DNA from: Moniliella sp. 'wahieum'
Taxonomy: Eukaryota > Basidiomycota > Moniliellomycetes > Moniliellales > Moniliellaceae
Assembly (NCBI GenBank): GCA_003971905.1
Contig: RSEE01000032.1
Span: 496,001 to 560,000 of the forward strand
Reading direction: 5' to 3'
DNA length: 64,000 bases
A model generated the notes under the pieces. That model worked only from the letters and a program-made list of their open reading frames with translations. It made no database searches and had not been told where the DNA came from. The position numbers and the translations under genes were made by a program. The number at the start of each line of letters is the position of its first letter. Position 1 is the stretch's first letter. Shown piece by piece: positions 33,113 to 45,023 of this stretch.

Positions 33113-34541
33113 ATGAGCTCATCGCTGCGCTTTCTAGCGCTCGTGCGTCCCTTTGCAGGGATCCTCCCTGGGATTGCTGCCCCAGATCGCAAGGTGCCGT
33201 TCCAAAGCCGCGTGTTATGGACCGCCGTCGTACTCGGCATCTTTCTCGTCTCGTCCCAAATCCAGCTTTATGGCATGGTGTCCTCCGACAGCCCCGATCC
33301 CATCTCCTGGATGCGCCTAGTCCTCGGATCCAGCCGCGGTACACTGATGGAGCTGGGTATCAGTCCCGTGGTGACTGCGGGCATGATTATGCAACTCCTT
33401 GCTGGCGCCCATCTGATCGATGTCGACTTTAGCCTCCCGGAGGACCGCGCTCTCTTTGGCGGGTGCCCAGAAGCTGTTGGCCATGCTCATTCCGTTTGTC
33501 AGGCTACGGCGTATGTGTTGTCGGGCGTATATGGTTCTCCTTCCGAACTTGGCGCCGGTATGTGTGTCTTGCTGATCCTGCAGCTGGTTGTCGCCGTGCA
33601 GGTTGTGCTTCTGCTTGACGAGCTGCTGGTCAAGGGGTATGGTCTTGGCTCTGGAATCAGCCTTTTCGTTGCTACCAACGTTTGCCAGAGCATTGTCTGG
33701 AAAGCATTCAGCCCTTTGACCATCCCCACGAGCCACGGACCCGAGTTTGAGGGGGCCTTGCTCGCTCTGGTACACCTCTTCTTTTCGTGGAATGGCAAGA
33801 CGCGTGCTGCAAGAGGCCTTTTTCCGTGACAGCTTGCCCAACGTGATGAGCCTGTTGGCCACTCTGGTGATTTTTTTCGCCGTTATTTACCTCCAAGGGT
33901 TCCGTGTTGAGGTGCCAATCAAGTCGGTTCGCTCGGGGCCAACAGGGTCGGTACCCCGTCAAACTCTTCTACACGTCCAACATACCCCTTCTGTTCCTCA
34001 GCACATGACGAGCAACGTATTCTCATTTCCCAACTGCTTGGCGCACTTGCCTCGCACCCGATGTGCGTGTGCTGGGTGTGTGGCAATTCTGTGGCGACTC
34101 GCACCAGCTGCGTCCGGTGGGCGGCCTGGCCTACTATCTCTGCCCTTCCACTTCGCTGCTGGAGGCAATCAAGGACCCGGTCCATACCCTGGTTAATGCG
34201 GCAGTCACCTTGGTCGTGTGCGCCTTGATTTCCAAGGTGTGGATTGAGGTTTCTGGCTCGGGCCCGCGGGAGGTGGCCAAGCAGCTCAAGGACAATGGCA
34301 TGGTCATGGCCGGCCACCGGGACGGGTCGATGCACAAGGAGCTCAAACGGATTATGCCTACTGCCGCCGTCTGGGGCGGGGCGACAATTGGTGCCTTGTC
34401 GGTCGCGGCCGACCTGCGGGTGCGTTTGGCTCGGGAACGGGCATCCTCATGGCGGTTACCGCGGTCTACACTTACTTTGAGATGGGCCTGCGTGAATCGG
34501 GCGGCCCCGAGATGACCGCCTTGGGCGATTTGATGGGCTAA
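33113..34541 (+). CDS. SEC61: Sec61 alpha, ER translocon channel
   Basis: Pore-forming subunit of the ER protein-conducting channel (SecY family), multispanning. The N-terminus [20 protein letters not shown] and [20 protein letters not shown] is typical. [20 protein letters not shown] (about 33333-33395), [29 protein letters not shown] (about 33625-33680) and [10 protein letters not shown] follow. The [12 protein letters not shown]-type loop near 33945-33985 lies in a shifted frame. [31 protein letters not shown] and [16 protein letters not shown] come next. It ends [13 protein letters not shown] with the stop at 34539-34541. Frame changes occur near 33465/33500 (compensating), 33810, 33945, 34010 and 34420. 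Length of about 476 residues equals the family. Convergent with the giant minus-strand gene. Confidence 0.93.
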
Positions 34542-34956
34542 AGGCAGAACATGATATACACATGACCGTGACCATGATCGTGACCATGACCATGCCCATG
34601 GACCTTTCCGAGTCCTCGCACACTTCGTTGCTGGCTGTCCTTGTATACCGTGTTATGGACGCGGTCCTATTGCCTTACCTGCCTCTTTGCCCAGGGGCGC
34701 CGCTGGATAACCTAGCCAACTTGTCGTTGGAACCAAACCAAAACCAAACCAAAACCAAAACCAAACGAACCAAAACGCATGCCTAACATAATCTTCCCTT
34801 CTGCCGCCAATCCCTGACTAGGTTTTCGGACTAGTTGCGCCTGAGCTTCTGCGGCTCAGATACCTACATTTTTTGCAATGGTTTACCGAGTTTGTCGTCA
34901 CTTGACGTAGTTATGCTAGGGTCGATCACTGACAAGAGATGAATAATGAGGTACGG
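34542..34956. other. Short convergent intergenic with simple repeats
   Basis: Contains a CATGACCGTGAC-type repeat (about 34562-34602) and an ACCAAAACCAAA repeat (about 34731-34776). No gene. Confidence 0.7.
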
Positions 34957-37900
34957 TTACATGTGCGAAGTGAAGACGGCTGCTTGGGACGGCATGGGGT
35001 CGTCGGTGTCGGTGTCGGGAAAAGCAAGCTGCTTCGCTTCCGCGTCCGGGCCATCGGCAGAGGGAGTGAGAGGATACGACCCAGGTGCCGAAGGCAGATC
35101 GTCCCGCCGTTTAATACCCAGGGTGGAGGAACGGCGTTCAGTAGGTGCATCCAGGACGGCGTGCAGACGTAGCTGCACCGTCTTGGTCACATCAGCGTTC
35201 TTGGTCTCGTGGATACGCACCAGAACCGTTAGGTCTTCCCCCGCATCATCGCCCTGGGCATTACCCTCTTCATTGTGGGCCGCAGTCTCTGCTTCACCTA
35301 GGGCTGTATGGGTGCGCCGGACTCGCACCCAGACAGCAATTCGTGCGGTGCGCCCCGCGTCCAGCGTGAGGGTAACTGCCGACGAGGGCGAGCGCTTCAG
35401 CTGTGTACCAGGTGCCACAGTTGAGTTGGAAGTGGTCCCAGCGACATCCTCTTCCTTGGCATCATCTCCTCCTTCCCCTCCCCCACATGGCCAGCTACGT
35501 CGAGTCCAGCGCCAAGCTGCTTAAGCTTGTCCTTGTACTTGGCAATCTTGTCCTCCTGGCCCTTGCGCAAGGCGATCTTGAGCTTTTGTGCTGCATGCTC
35601 AATTTCCTCTCTTGGGCCTGGGTGCGTACTTGTGGCTGCTGCACAGCATCTGCCGGCGTCAAAGCCAAGCCCACCTCGGCTACACAACGATGCGCCTGCA
35701 GCGTAGCACGGTCCACATCGACCGTAAAGGAACGAGGCTTGGAGGAAATGTTGTTGATTTGGAAGAAGGTGGGGTGCGACAGCTTCGTCCCGACTACAGC
35801 TCCCAGCGGCAAGACCGCTGGCATGACTGAGAAGTTGGGCACGCGACGAATGTGCGCCTTGACCACCACCGTTTGATCGTTGTCCCGATCCGCCACATTT
35901 TCCAATACCAACCGCTCATTCACCGACCCACTCATTGTGGGCGAAAAGCCAAACTCGACGGCCCGATGACCATAGCCCGGTACAATCCCAAACCGGCCCC
36001 CATGCGCAAGACGAATATCGCCACTGGCAATCGAGCCCGATTTCCGAATGCAGTAGCGCAGTGGCCATTCGGCTCGGTTGTGCACCACAATCTTACGCAC
36101 CTTCACCTCGCCGGGGTCAAGGGTGCCAAAGTTGATGGGGGCCCAGCTCCATTAAGCTGCGGCAGGTCACGGCCCGGATCATTAGTTCGCGCACAGGCAG
36201 CTCTTCCGGATCAAGGTGCGCAAGTGGGGCCAAGTCTGGTGAGCCGGACGACGACAAGAGGGAAGTGTCAAAGCGCAGGAGACGAAGGTAAATGCGCGAA
36301 TCTTGCTTGCGGGCATTCCCTTGAATGTGGGGCCGGGTGGAGCCATTGGGACGGTACACACACCAGACCTTGACTTGCTCACCAGGCTGGAGCGTGAGGG
36401 TGTCCACACGAGAAAGTTGGTCAGGGGAGGCCAAGACGCGCGCGAGGCGACGGTACAAGTTGATCTCGGTTCGCACCGCTCGTTCCTCTCGGTCCGGGCT
36501 ACCAAAGTAAATACTGTGCAGCTTGCTTGACTGTGCCTCCACGGCCGACAAGACTTGCTCCACTGTCAACTTAGACACATCGGTGAAGTCAGCCAACTTG
36601 GGCGCGCGCGCCTGCTGGCCCGTCAGCGCAGGAGCTCGGCGCCGTTTCGTCTCCTTTTCTGCCGTCTCAGTGAGAGCGACGGGATGTGCCGCAGTTGAAG
36701 GGGCAGCTGCCGATGTTGGGACTGGGGAAGAGGGTGACTTGGGTTGTCCTCCTTCCGCCGTGCTGACCGTCGGGCCTGGGGGCGGGGTACGATCTCCCGA
36801 TGTGGTAGAGGCAGGTGTGGGGGGTTGGAGGCGGTCGGTAGTTGGGACTGCTTCGTCCAAGGGATCATGCGCTTTCATCTCTCTCCCGAGGCGGTTGGGG
36901 CAGAAAGAGTAACATTTGGCGCAGATGCGGTCGGGACGGCGATCTGGTCCAGCACCTGGTACATCTTGCTCTTGGGCGAGATGCGGTGGGATGAGACGGG
37001 CGGGCCCGAGGCCAAGTCGAGCGACTCGAGTCCCTTCAGGGCGTGTGTCCTTGAACGTTGTGCCATTGTGATATCGCATAGTGACAGTCTTGTTACTCTT
37101 CCCCCACGTGCCGACGGAGCCAGCAAATTCGCGTTGGATCGTTGCCTGCTTAGCATGCCCCCACCTGTGCTCGTCCCACCGCTCGGGGGTGGTGGTTCGG
37201 TCTTCTTGCCCTCTTTGTTCGACGATTCGGCAGGGGCAGGCTCATTGGACTTCCCCGAGGCGGTAATTGAAGGGGAGGTGTCCTTCCGCAGACGACGCTT
37301 GGTGTGCGCGTGTTTCTGTGCCAGACGCCACGACGCATTCTCCTTGCGGATGGTGGTGGGGGAATCCGTCGACAAGGTCTCTAAGAAACGTTCTTTGAAC
37401 CCAGTGTCGGAAAACGTCTTGCCTGCCGCTCCACTCGGCTCTTCCCGCCCATGCCCCGAGGCTTGAGGAGGCGTGGTGCATCCTTCACCGGAAGTGCCAC
37501 CCTTCCTATCTTGCTTTGGCGCTGGGGCAGCACCCGTCTCAGCCGCATGGGGCGCATCGGGTTGTACGGGCTGGGTTGGCGGGGGCGTCGACTGGGCAGT
37601 CTCCTTGGCATGGGATGGAGGAACAAAAATGCCCAAGTCTTCAGGCTGAGCAGGAGCCACCTCGAGCGTGAGTAGGGAAGGGGAGGTATTTTCGATAGTG
37701 AATGAACGCACAGCGGGCGAGTTAATGTACACATCGCCAAAGTCGATGAAGTTGGCGCCGGACGGAGTGAGGATGCGGTAAAAGAGAGAGTGAAGCGAAA
37801 TACGTTGGGTATCCAAGTTCCGCGACCGCACTTCAAAGATCTGGTCATTTTCCCGGTTGAACAAGTTGGTCACGGTCAATTGTTTGCGGTACTGGGAGTT

Positions 37901-40900
37901 GACCCGACGAGGGAAGAAGTCGAGTTTCAGCCCGACCGTTTGACCAGGAGCGATCGGTACTTCATCCCGATACATGCTCAATACTTTACTCACGAACCGA
38001 ACATCCACCCGTGCCGTCAGCTGCGACTCGTTGCGCACGTACAACGTCCCCGTTTTGCGTGCACCCACACTCGTCTCACCAAAATCGAGCACCTTGGGGG
38101 AAATAGTGATGAATGAAGTGCAAGTTCTTGCCTTGACTCGTACCGTCCGCCGCACGATGGCGCCACCATGGGGTGAGCGTGTGTCGACAAACAAGTTGAA
38201 AGAGACCTCCTTCAGCTTTCCGGCGGAAAACGAGGGGTCAGGAACTCCCTTTGTTGGGCAGTAACTGACCAAGACTCTCGTTTCACTTTGCGGAGGGAGC
38301 GAGACCCGCGACATGTAGGGTGCATCAGGCGCCGATGGCAAGGGATCAGGACGGGCACCACTGGCCAAGGTCTGGCGGGTCCCCGCGCCCAAAACTGAGC
38401 CCATTGGCGTGCTTGTTGTCCCCCCGGCTGAGACACCTCGGACAAGCGATGATGTTGACGAGGGTGCACCGGGAGGGAGGAGTAGCGAGCCCGAGCCTGT
38501 TCGGTTGGAAAGGGCAGAGATCGTAGTTGGTGGAGGATATGCGCTGCGGCGACTGTCAACCGAATTGGATGTGACCTCGGACCAGGCTGAGCCATCGTCT
38601 GCTCTGCTAGCGGCCAGGGAGCTTTTGCTCGGATAACGCGACAGGGGGTGATGGAGCGAGCGCGGCGTATCGGGTCGGGATCCCGTAGCGCCTGCCCAGC
38701 TACTTTGAATCGACGTGGGGAGCGCATCGTGGTCACATGGTTGATGTCAGCGGCCGTTAGACGGGGGGAGTGCAAACTTCCCGCCTCTGACGCATTCGAG
38801 TCCGCATCCTGCTCAGCAGCCATGGGAATGGGTGAGGTCAAGGAAGCATAGGACAAAGGCGATAGGATCATCTCCCCTGGAGATACGACCGAACCCAGAT
38901 TCAGGGGGGGAGGTGTTTCCAAAGCCCCTTCATTCCCAATCATAGTCATCAGTGATTGTTTCCCACCACCAGGCACAGGCGTACGAAGGGCGTGCATCGC
39001 TGGTGTTTCTTCCGCCTCTGCACTTGCCCCAGAGCTGCTGTCCGAAACGGGCTTACTTCCCACGTCTTGGGTCAAAGGGTGCTGGTCTGGAACGAAGGCG
39101 ACACCAGGGTTCGGACCCAGTTTGCTGTCCACGGTGCCAGTCGAATCTGCTGTACTCCCCTTGAGGCTGGTGGAGCACGAAAGACTGCTAGATCCACGTC
39201 TGGGTACGGTGGGGACCAGAATTGTATCAGGCAAGGCAAGCCTGGCACGTTCAAATGTCACCTCGTAGCCCTGGGTGGCCGAAAGGTCCACGTCGAGCGT
39301 CGCATGTGAGGTGTTGACCAGGAGGAGCAATTGACGGGTCCAACGACCGCCCACCATGTCCCCCATATCAAGAACGGGCGGAGCCGCCATTGACGACTGG
39401 GACCACGAAGATGGGCCCGAGGTTAAGGCCGAGTCCGGAGCCGCATTCGACGCAGGCATGATTGGCGCTGAAAAGGGTAACCCGGCGTCACGTACTGGAG
39501 GGGCTGGAAGGTCCCCGGCAGGTAGAACAAGAAGGGGGTCATCCTGCGGCGGAGGAGCCAGAATGGAGGCACGCAAAAAGAGGTGCAATGTGTTGGATGT
39601 ATCATGCAGGTTGGTGACTGTGATAGTCCGGCGGAAGGTCGAGCCGGCCTGAGCATGGCACAAAAGGGGCGACAGGCGCACTGTCACCCGGCGTGCAGTG
39701 AAGGCGGGGATCCAGATCGGATAAAAGGGCCGGGCGTCCAATGTGGAAGACCGGTCATCATTGTTATCGAACCATGCGCAGAACAGATGTGTTTGCCGCG
39801 TTGCTGTCGGGGCATAGCGACCCATCCAGTAATTGGACAGGGTTGGGCAGTACAGAGGCGCTTCCCTCTCCGGGGCCCAATCTGGCTTGGACACAGCACG
39901 CGATTTGAGACACATTCTGGATCAGTAAAGACGCCTCTACTGCTTCTCCAGCCAGACAGACACCCATATCCAGCGTCAGAGACGATGATCCTTGACCCAT
40001 AGAGAAAGAAGGCGCAGAGCTTGAACCAGTCGTGCTGACTCCAGTACCCGATCCTGATGGGATAGCCGCTGGCGCTTTCCCTTTCCCTTTCCCTCCAGCA
40101 GTGGCAATACCAGAAGGGGAGGGCCCCTGGTTTAGCTGGCCGGGAATAGGGGCGAGACGAATCTGTGGCTTGACAAACGATGCTCGGAGAGGCAATGTCA
40201 TCGTCTGTGCCGCCCCTTCGGCTCCCTCGGCGAGGAGAGGGGTGCCTGTTGCTGTGACGATCCCACGAACAAATAGTTCATGGTGGACGTGATGCGTTGG
40301 AGAACCATCCTGGCCCATCTTGGTAAACCCTTCCCCCTGGGTTTGAGAACAAACATTGGAGGGAATGGACGGAGGAGCAGACGTGCTGTCCTCCGACCAA
40401 TGGGAAGAAGATTGCGAGCCCGACGAGACAGTCCGAGGTCCTGCAGCCATCAGCAGCGTTGGGTCAGCTACTGGCCCTTTCGCCGCCACTGACCCTGCGG
40501 AAGCCGGGTCGGAAGGAGGAAGCGCTGGCATCCCGCCAGATCTTCGTCGGGCAGAGCGCTGGTTTCGCTCATGCTGGGAAACGATCCGCTTGGGCCGGAA
40601 GAGAACAAATATATTTTGGGCGTGTTGGGGGGCAATGACGACCCCTCGTCTCGCAGTTCGGACAGGCTCGCTGAGATTTCGCGGAGTTGGGCCAGCTTGT
40701 TGGGACTCAAACCGTCATTTTCAGCCCAGTTCAGCGAGTTGGTTGCCCAGGAAACTGCGTCTAGGGCTAAAAACAGCAAAGGGTTAGTTTTGCGGCTTTC
40801 GCTTGAGAAGCACGACGTACCTGATACGTTGTTTCCATCCGGTGCAGACAAACTGCTGAGCATAAACGAGACAGCATCGCACAAGTCCGAGCTCAAACGC

Positions 40901-41917
40901 AAACGAACATGCGTAGTTGGAGATGGGTTGGAAAAGCACATCCTCTGTAACCCAGGAGCATGATTGAGGTAAAGGTGGGGTAACGCAATCACGGGGGGGC
41001 TCTCGAGAGTGAAGAGTGAAGTTGTCAGGGACCCGGGGGGTACCGAAACAAGCAAAGAGGAGAGTTCCGCATCCTGGGCGGCTTGCTCAATGCCACATGC
41101 GTCTGCTCCTTCCGAAGCAGAAGCTGGCCGGCTTTGGGCCTCACCTGAAGAACTTGTAATTGCCGCTGCCGCAAGTGATGCTAGCGAGACTTGGTCAACG
41201 GGGGGTGAGCCATTGTCTAGTGCACGGGAGGGTATGGATGGCAGCTCGCGTGCTGGGGGGGAGAGGGCTGTAGCCCTCTGCCAAGTGACCGGACGAGCCA
41301 GCTGCGGCGGGTGCAGTCTTTGCGTCATCAGACTGCGTTGGAGAGCGAGACGACAAGCGTGGAGAGAGAGCTGGGTGTGAAGACGCGGAGGAAGATTCTG
41401 ATACCGGCGGGGGCACGGTGTGGGGTGACATGGTGACGGGTTCAGCCGAAGCATTGGAAGCTGCAATCGCCGCGGCTTGAACGACTGGCTGCGGGGGCGG
41501 GGGTGAAGTACGAGACAATGGATGCGACGGGGGATGCAAGTGCGAATTCGAAGGCGGATGAGGAGGATGGCGCGGGGAGGCGTGGGCCTGGGCCTGAGAA
41601 TGGGAATGGGCATGAGCCGAGACCTGGTGTCGGCGGCGACTGGGATGATGGGGATGGCTTCGACTGAAGCGCTGCTGCGGCGGGGGGTGCGGGCGACGCT
41701 CATAGACTTCTGCGGCCTCGCCCAGGACACGCTCAAAGGCACCGACGAAACGGGTTGGAGGCGTGTCGGATTTAGGAGCAGAGCTGGCGGTAGAGGTGGG
41801 TTTGGGGGTGCCTGTACTGCCACCTCCACCTCCGCCGCCGCCGTCGGGGTCGGAGTCGTCATCGGCGGCTGCCGCTGCGGACGCCCCCGAAGAGGGGCGG
41901 GCAAGGGCGGACGACAT
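34957..41917 (-). CDS. Giant protein with ASH/PapD-like Ig repeats, function unknown
   Basis: About 2,300 residues. The N-terminus (MSSALARPSSG, start 41917) is low-complexity Pro/His/Ser. At least six repeats carry a hydrophobic-x-F/M/L-G-x4-G signature typical of ASPM-SPD2-Hydin/PapD-like Ig folds: LDMGVCLAGEAVEASLLIQN (about 39970), LDMGDMVGGRWTRQLLLLVN (about 39365), LDFGETSVGARKTGTLYVRN (about 38095), IDFGDVYINSPAVRSFTIEN (about 37745), an INFGTLDPGE unit near 36130 in shifted frame, and LPLGAVVGTK (about 35800). Long Ser/Pro-rich linkers separate them. FFQINNISSKPRSFTVDVD near 35750 ends the conserved part. The intron is 40767-40820. Frame changes lie near 41200, 40490, 39900, 38560-38280, 36910, 36120, 35560 and 35450. 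No catalytic domain or membrane segment is visible. Known relatives with such repeats act as scaffolds (centrosome, cilium, collagen-recruiting TMEM131). I cannot name a fungal orthologue. Confidence 0.75.
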
Positions 41918-42947
41918 GGGCGGTGGGGATGGGCGGGCGGAAGGAAGGGATGGGGGTGAGGGTGGGGCTCCAGCTGCGGGTGCGGGTGCGATGGGGCGCT
42001 GGCAGGCGGGTGGTGGAGGCGGGGGGGGCTGGCGATGGCGAGGGTCGAGTGTCGTCGGCGAGCCACCGAGGAGCTGACGCGCTCAGGTGCCGTTCTATAA
42101 TGGCCTGTGTCCCGCCGCTGCGCACTGGCGCCAGGCGGGAAGCCCAGGCGCAACCCTAGCGCTGGGCGCCAGGCGTCACACGACTCTGGTCTCGGCCCAG
42201 CCGAAGGCGACGGCGGGTTGCAGGCCTGCATGCCGCACACCCGCCTGCCCGCATCCATCCGGCCGGCGCAGCCTCCGCACCGCCCTCGCCGCCCTCGCGC
42301 CCGCGCCCACCGCCCCGGCGCTCTCTGCCGCCATCCCAGGCCGATCGGCGTTGGCGCCCGTGTGGGGGCCATGTCTATGTGTACTCCTGCCACGCGCCCC
42401 ATCAGACCTGCCTCTCTACGTTAAAGTACCTGGCCGGGGGCAATAAGCTTCGCAGGAGCGCTTCAAATTCAATCCATTCCGAACACGCGCCTGCCCCACC
42501 CAACGTTCACCCCCGCTTCCCGCAGCCCACGTACTCTGCCGCGCTCAGCTGCATTCAGCGCTCAGTCGCTTCTCGCAGTCCAGCACCCAAGGCAGTGCTG
42601 GGCTCGATGATTGATCGGTAGCTTGAGGCAGCTAGAGGTGCATACGTCTTTTTCAATGCGTCATTTTTACAGAACGGCCAGTCCGACCCAAGCGGATGTC
42701 TTACCAGTTTGCCTTGCTAATCTTCCTCGTTCTCAAACTTCCCAGCCCTTCCAGCTGAAGAACAAAACATCTGCCAGTCGAAATGCGGCGGAATAGTGTC
42801 AAGAGGTGGGGGCAGAAATCACCAACCCAATTCCGCCGGCCACTTTTGTGTTGCGCATAGACCAACTTGGCTTCGATCGAACCGTCTCAACTCCTCGACT
42901 CTCCCTCAACACTCGCAAGTTCCACCAGTCCTTCACGCTTTGCCCGC
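41918..42947. other. Bidirectional promoter region
   Basis: About 1 kb between the divergent giant gene (minus) and DBP5 (plus). GC-rich on the left half. No motif of clear meaning and no gene. Confidence 0.5.
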
Positions 42948-44427
42948 ATGGCCTCTGTCGACAAGCTTGCGGACCGCCTGGATGGCGCCGACATCTCTTC
43001 CACAGCTACTTCTTCCGATGCGCCAGCTTCATCGGCAGCACCGGCCGCGCCTTCCTCCGACAAGCCCGCTGAGGCTTCTGGCCCTGCCGAGGGGGCCGAG
43101 AGCAGTATGTTCCTTCATTTCTTTCTCTCTCACGTCTCCACATCTCCTCACCTTCTGACTTTGTGTGGGAGCAGATCTGCTTTCGTCCAGCTATGATGTC
43201 CAGGTCACGCTCGCCGACCAGCAGGCCGACCCTGACTCGCCGCTCTACAGCGTGAAGAGCTTTGACGACCTGGGCTTGCATCCCGACTTGCTTAAGGGAG
43301 TCTACGCCATGAAATTCACCAAGCCCAGTAAGATTCAAGAGCGTGCACTCCCTCTTCTGCTCCAGAACCCTCCGCGCAACATGATTGGCCAGTCCCAGTC
43401 GGGAACCGGCAAGACAGCCGCGTTTGTGCTGGACATGCTGAGCCGGATCGACTTTACCTTGGACCAGCCTCAGGCACTGGCCTTGGCCCCTGGGCGTGAA
43501 CTGGCACGCCAAACCATGGATGTGGTCCAGGAGATGGGAAAATTTACTCCGGTAAAGACCCTCCTCGCTGTTCCCGATGCCCCCGGCGCTAAGCGCAGCC
43601 AAAAGACGACGGCCCAGCTGATTGTGGGTACCCCAGGCAAGGTTCAAGAACTGATCAAGTACAAGGCACTCGACCCAACCAACATCAAGGTCTTTGTTCT
43701 GGATGAAGCCGATAATATGCTGGATCAGCAGGGCCTCGGAGACCAGTCCATTCGGACCAAAACATGATGCCCCCAAACTGTCAGATTGTTCTCTTTTCCG
43801 CTACCTTTCCGACCACGTTCGCGAGTTTGCAAGCAAAATGGCCCCGGGCGCGAACGAGATCCGTCTCAAACAAGAAGAGCTCAATGTGGATGCCATCAAC
43901 AGTTCTTTATGGACTGTGACAGTGAGGATGACAAATTCCGCGTCCTTTTGGAGCTCTACCATCCTCACCATTGGCCAATCAATCATCTTCGTTGGGAAGC
44001 GGGCCACGGCGGATAAGATTGCCAACAAGCTGATTGCTGAGGGAAACAAGGTCGCTTCGCTTCATGGTGCTCTCGATACGCATGAACGTGACGCCAAGAT
44101 CGATGCCTTCCGCGCTGGGGAGTGCAAAGTACTGATCACGACCAACGTGCTTGCTCGAGGCATTGACGTATCTCAAGTCACCGTCGTGATCAACTACGAC
44201 ATGCCTAGGACACCTTCGGGCAAGCCCGATGTTAGACGTACGTCCATCGCATTGGGCGTACTGGCCGATTCGGCCGGACGGGCATCAGCATTAATTTTGT
44301 CGACAGCAAGGAGGCGTGGGAAGATATGCACGCCTTTGAGGTCGCGCTACACACGACCATTACTCCTGTCGACACCAAGGACCTGGAGGAGATGGAGGCA
44401 ACGATCAAGAAGGCTCTGAAAAAGTAA
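42948..44427 (+). CDS. DBP5: DEAD-box RNA helicase Dbp5 (DDX19 type)
   Basis: Remodels mRNPs at the cytoplasmic face of the nuclear pore for mRNA export; ATPase regulated by Gle1/IP6 (family knowledge). The Ser/Ala-rich N-terminus is interrupted by the intron 43105-43174. The segment [20 protein letters not shown] is diagnostic of the Dbp5 branch. Helicase motifs are Q motif [14 protein letters not shown], motif [12 protein letters not shown] (about 43395-43425), Ia region [10 protein letters not shown] (usually PTREL), motif [11 protein letters not shown] (about 43700), motif III SAT near 43797, [18 protein letters not shown], motif [15 protein letters not shown] (about 44138-44180), and motif [10 protein letters not shown] read in a shifted frame near 44245. 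The stop is at 44425-44427. Frame changes occur near 43755, 43790, 43900-43970, 44235 and 44275. About 470 residues. Confidence 0.92.
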
Positions 44428-45023
44428 CCGCCCGCTCATATTTTCTTCCCTACTCTGTTCTATACCTCAGCCGCCGCGCCACACACAACGACTGTGGCCG
44501 CCTGGCCATGTACGCTCTCATCGAGACCTATCCTACCTTGCATTATTGGCCGGATGTGATTTGCTTTTATCTGTACACGATCCCGATCAGTCTTTGTAGG
44601 CCTTTGGTGTGAGCCTCAAGCCTTATGCATCTGGTGACGAGAACTTCGCGTGCTGTTCCAAGGGTGACCCATCATGGTGATGGGCCATAGGCCCCTCCTG
44701 CGGCTTTCAATCAGTGCGCTCCGCCATCGGTGCAAAGGACCATCCCAGGCTCCACCCTCATCCATACGTCACGTGCTACCTCCCGACATTTCTAAGCCCG
44801 GCGCTCCCCGCGAGAGGAGGGACAGCGGCAGTCAAGCCCTGGCCCGCACAGCGCCAGTGTTCCAGCGCCAGCACGAGCTCACAAGCCCGCACCCGGCCAG
44901 TCTCTTCGTTTCAGCACGGGGCAAGTGTGCGATGCTGGGACGCTGGCCAGCTTTCTTCCCGCCGCGGCTGCATTGCTTGGCTCGCTCCAACCACCGGCTG
45001 CCTCTGGTCCCACCTCCGCCATC
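44428..45023. other. Intergenic, no gene seen
   Basis: About 600 bp; nothing beyond a GC-rich leader before ATP1. Confidence 0.6.
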
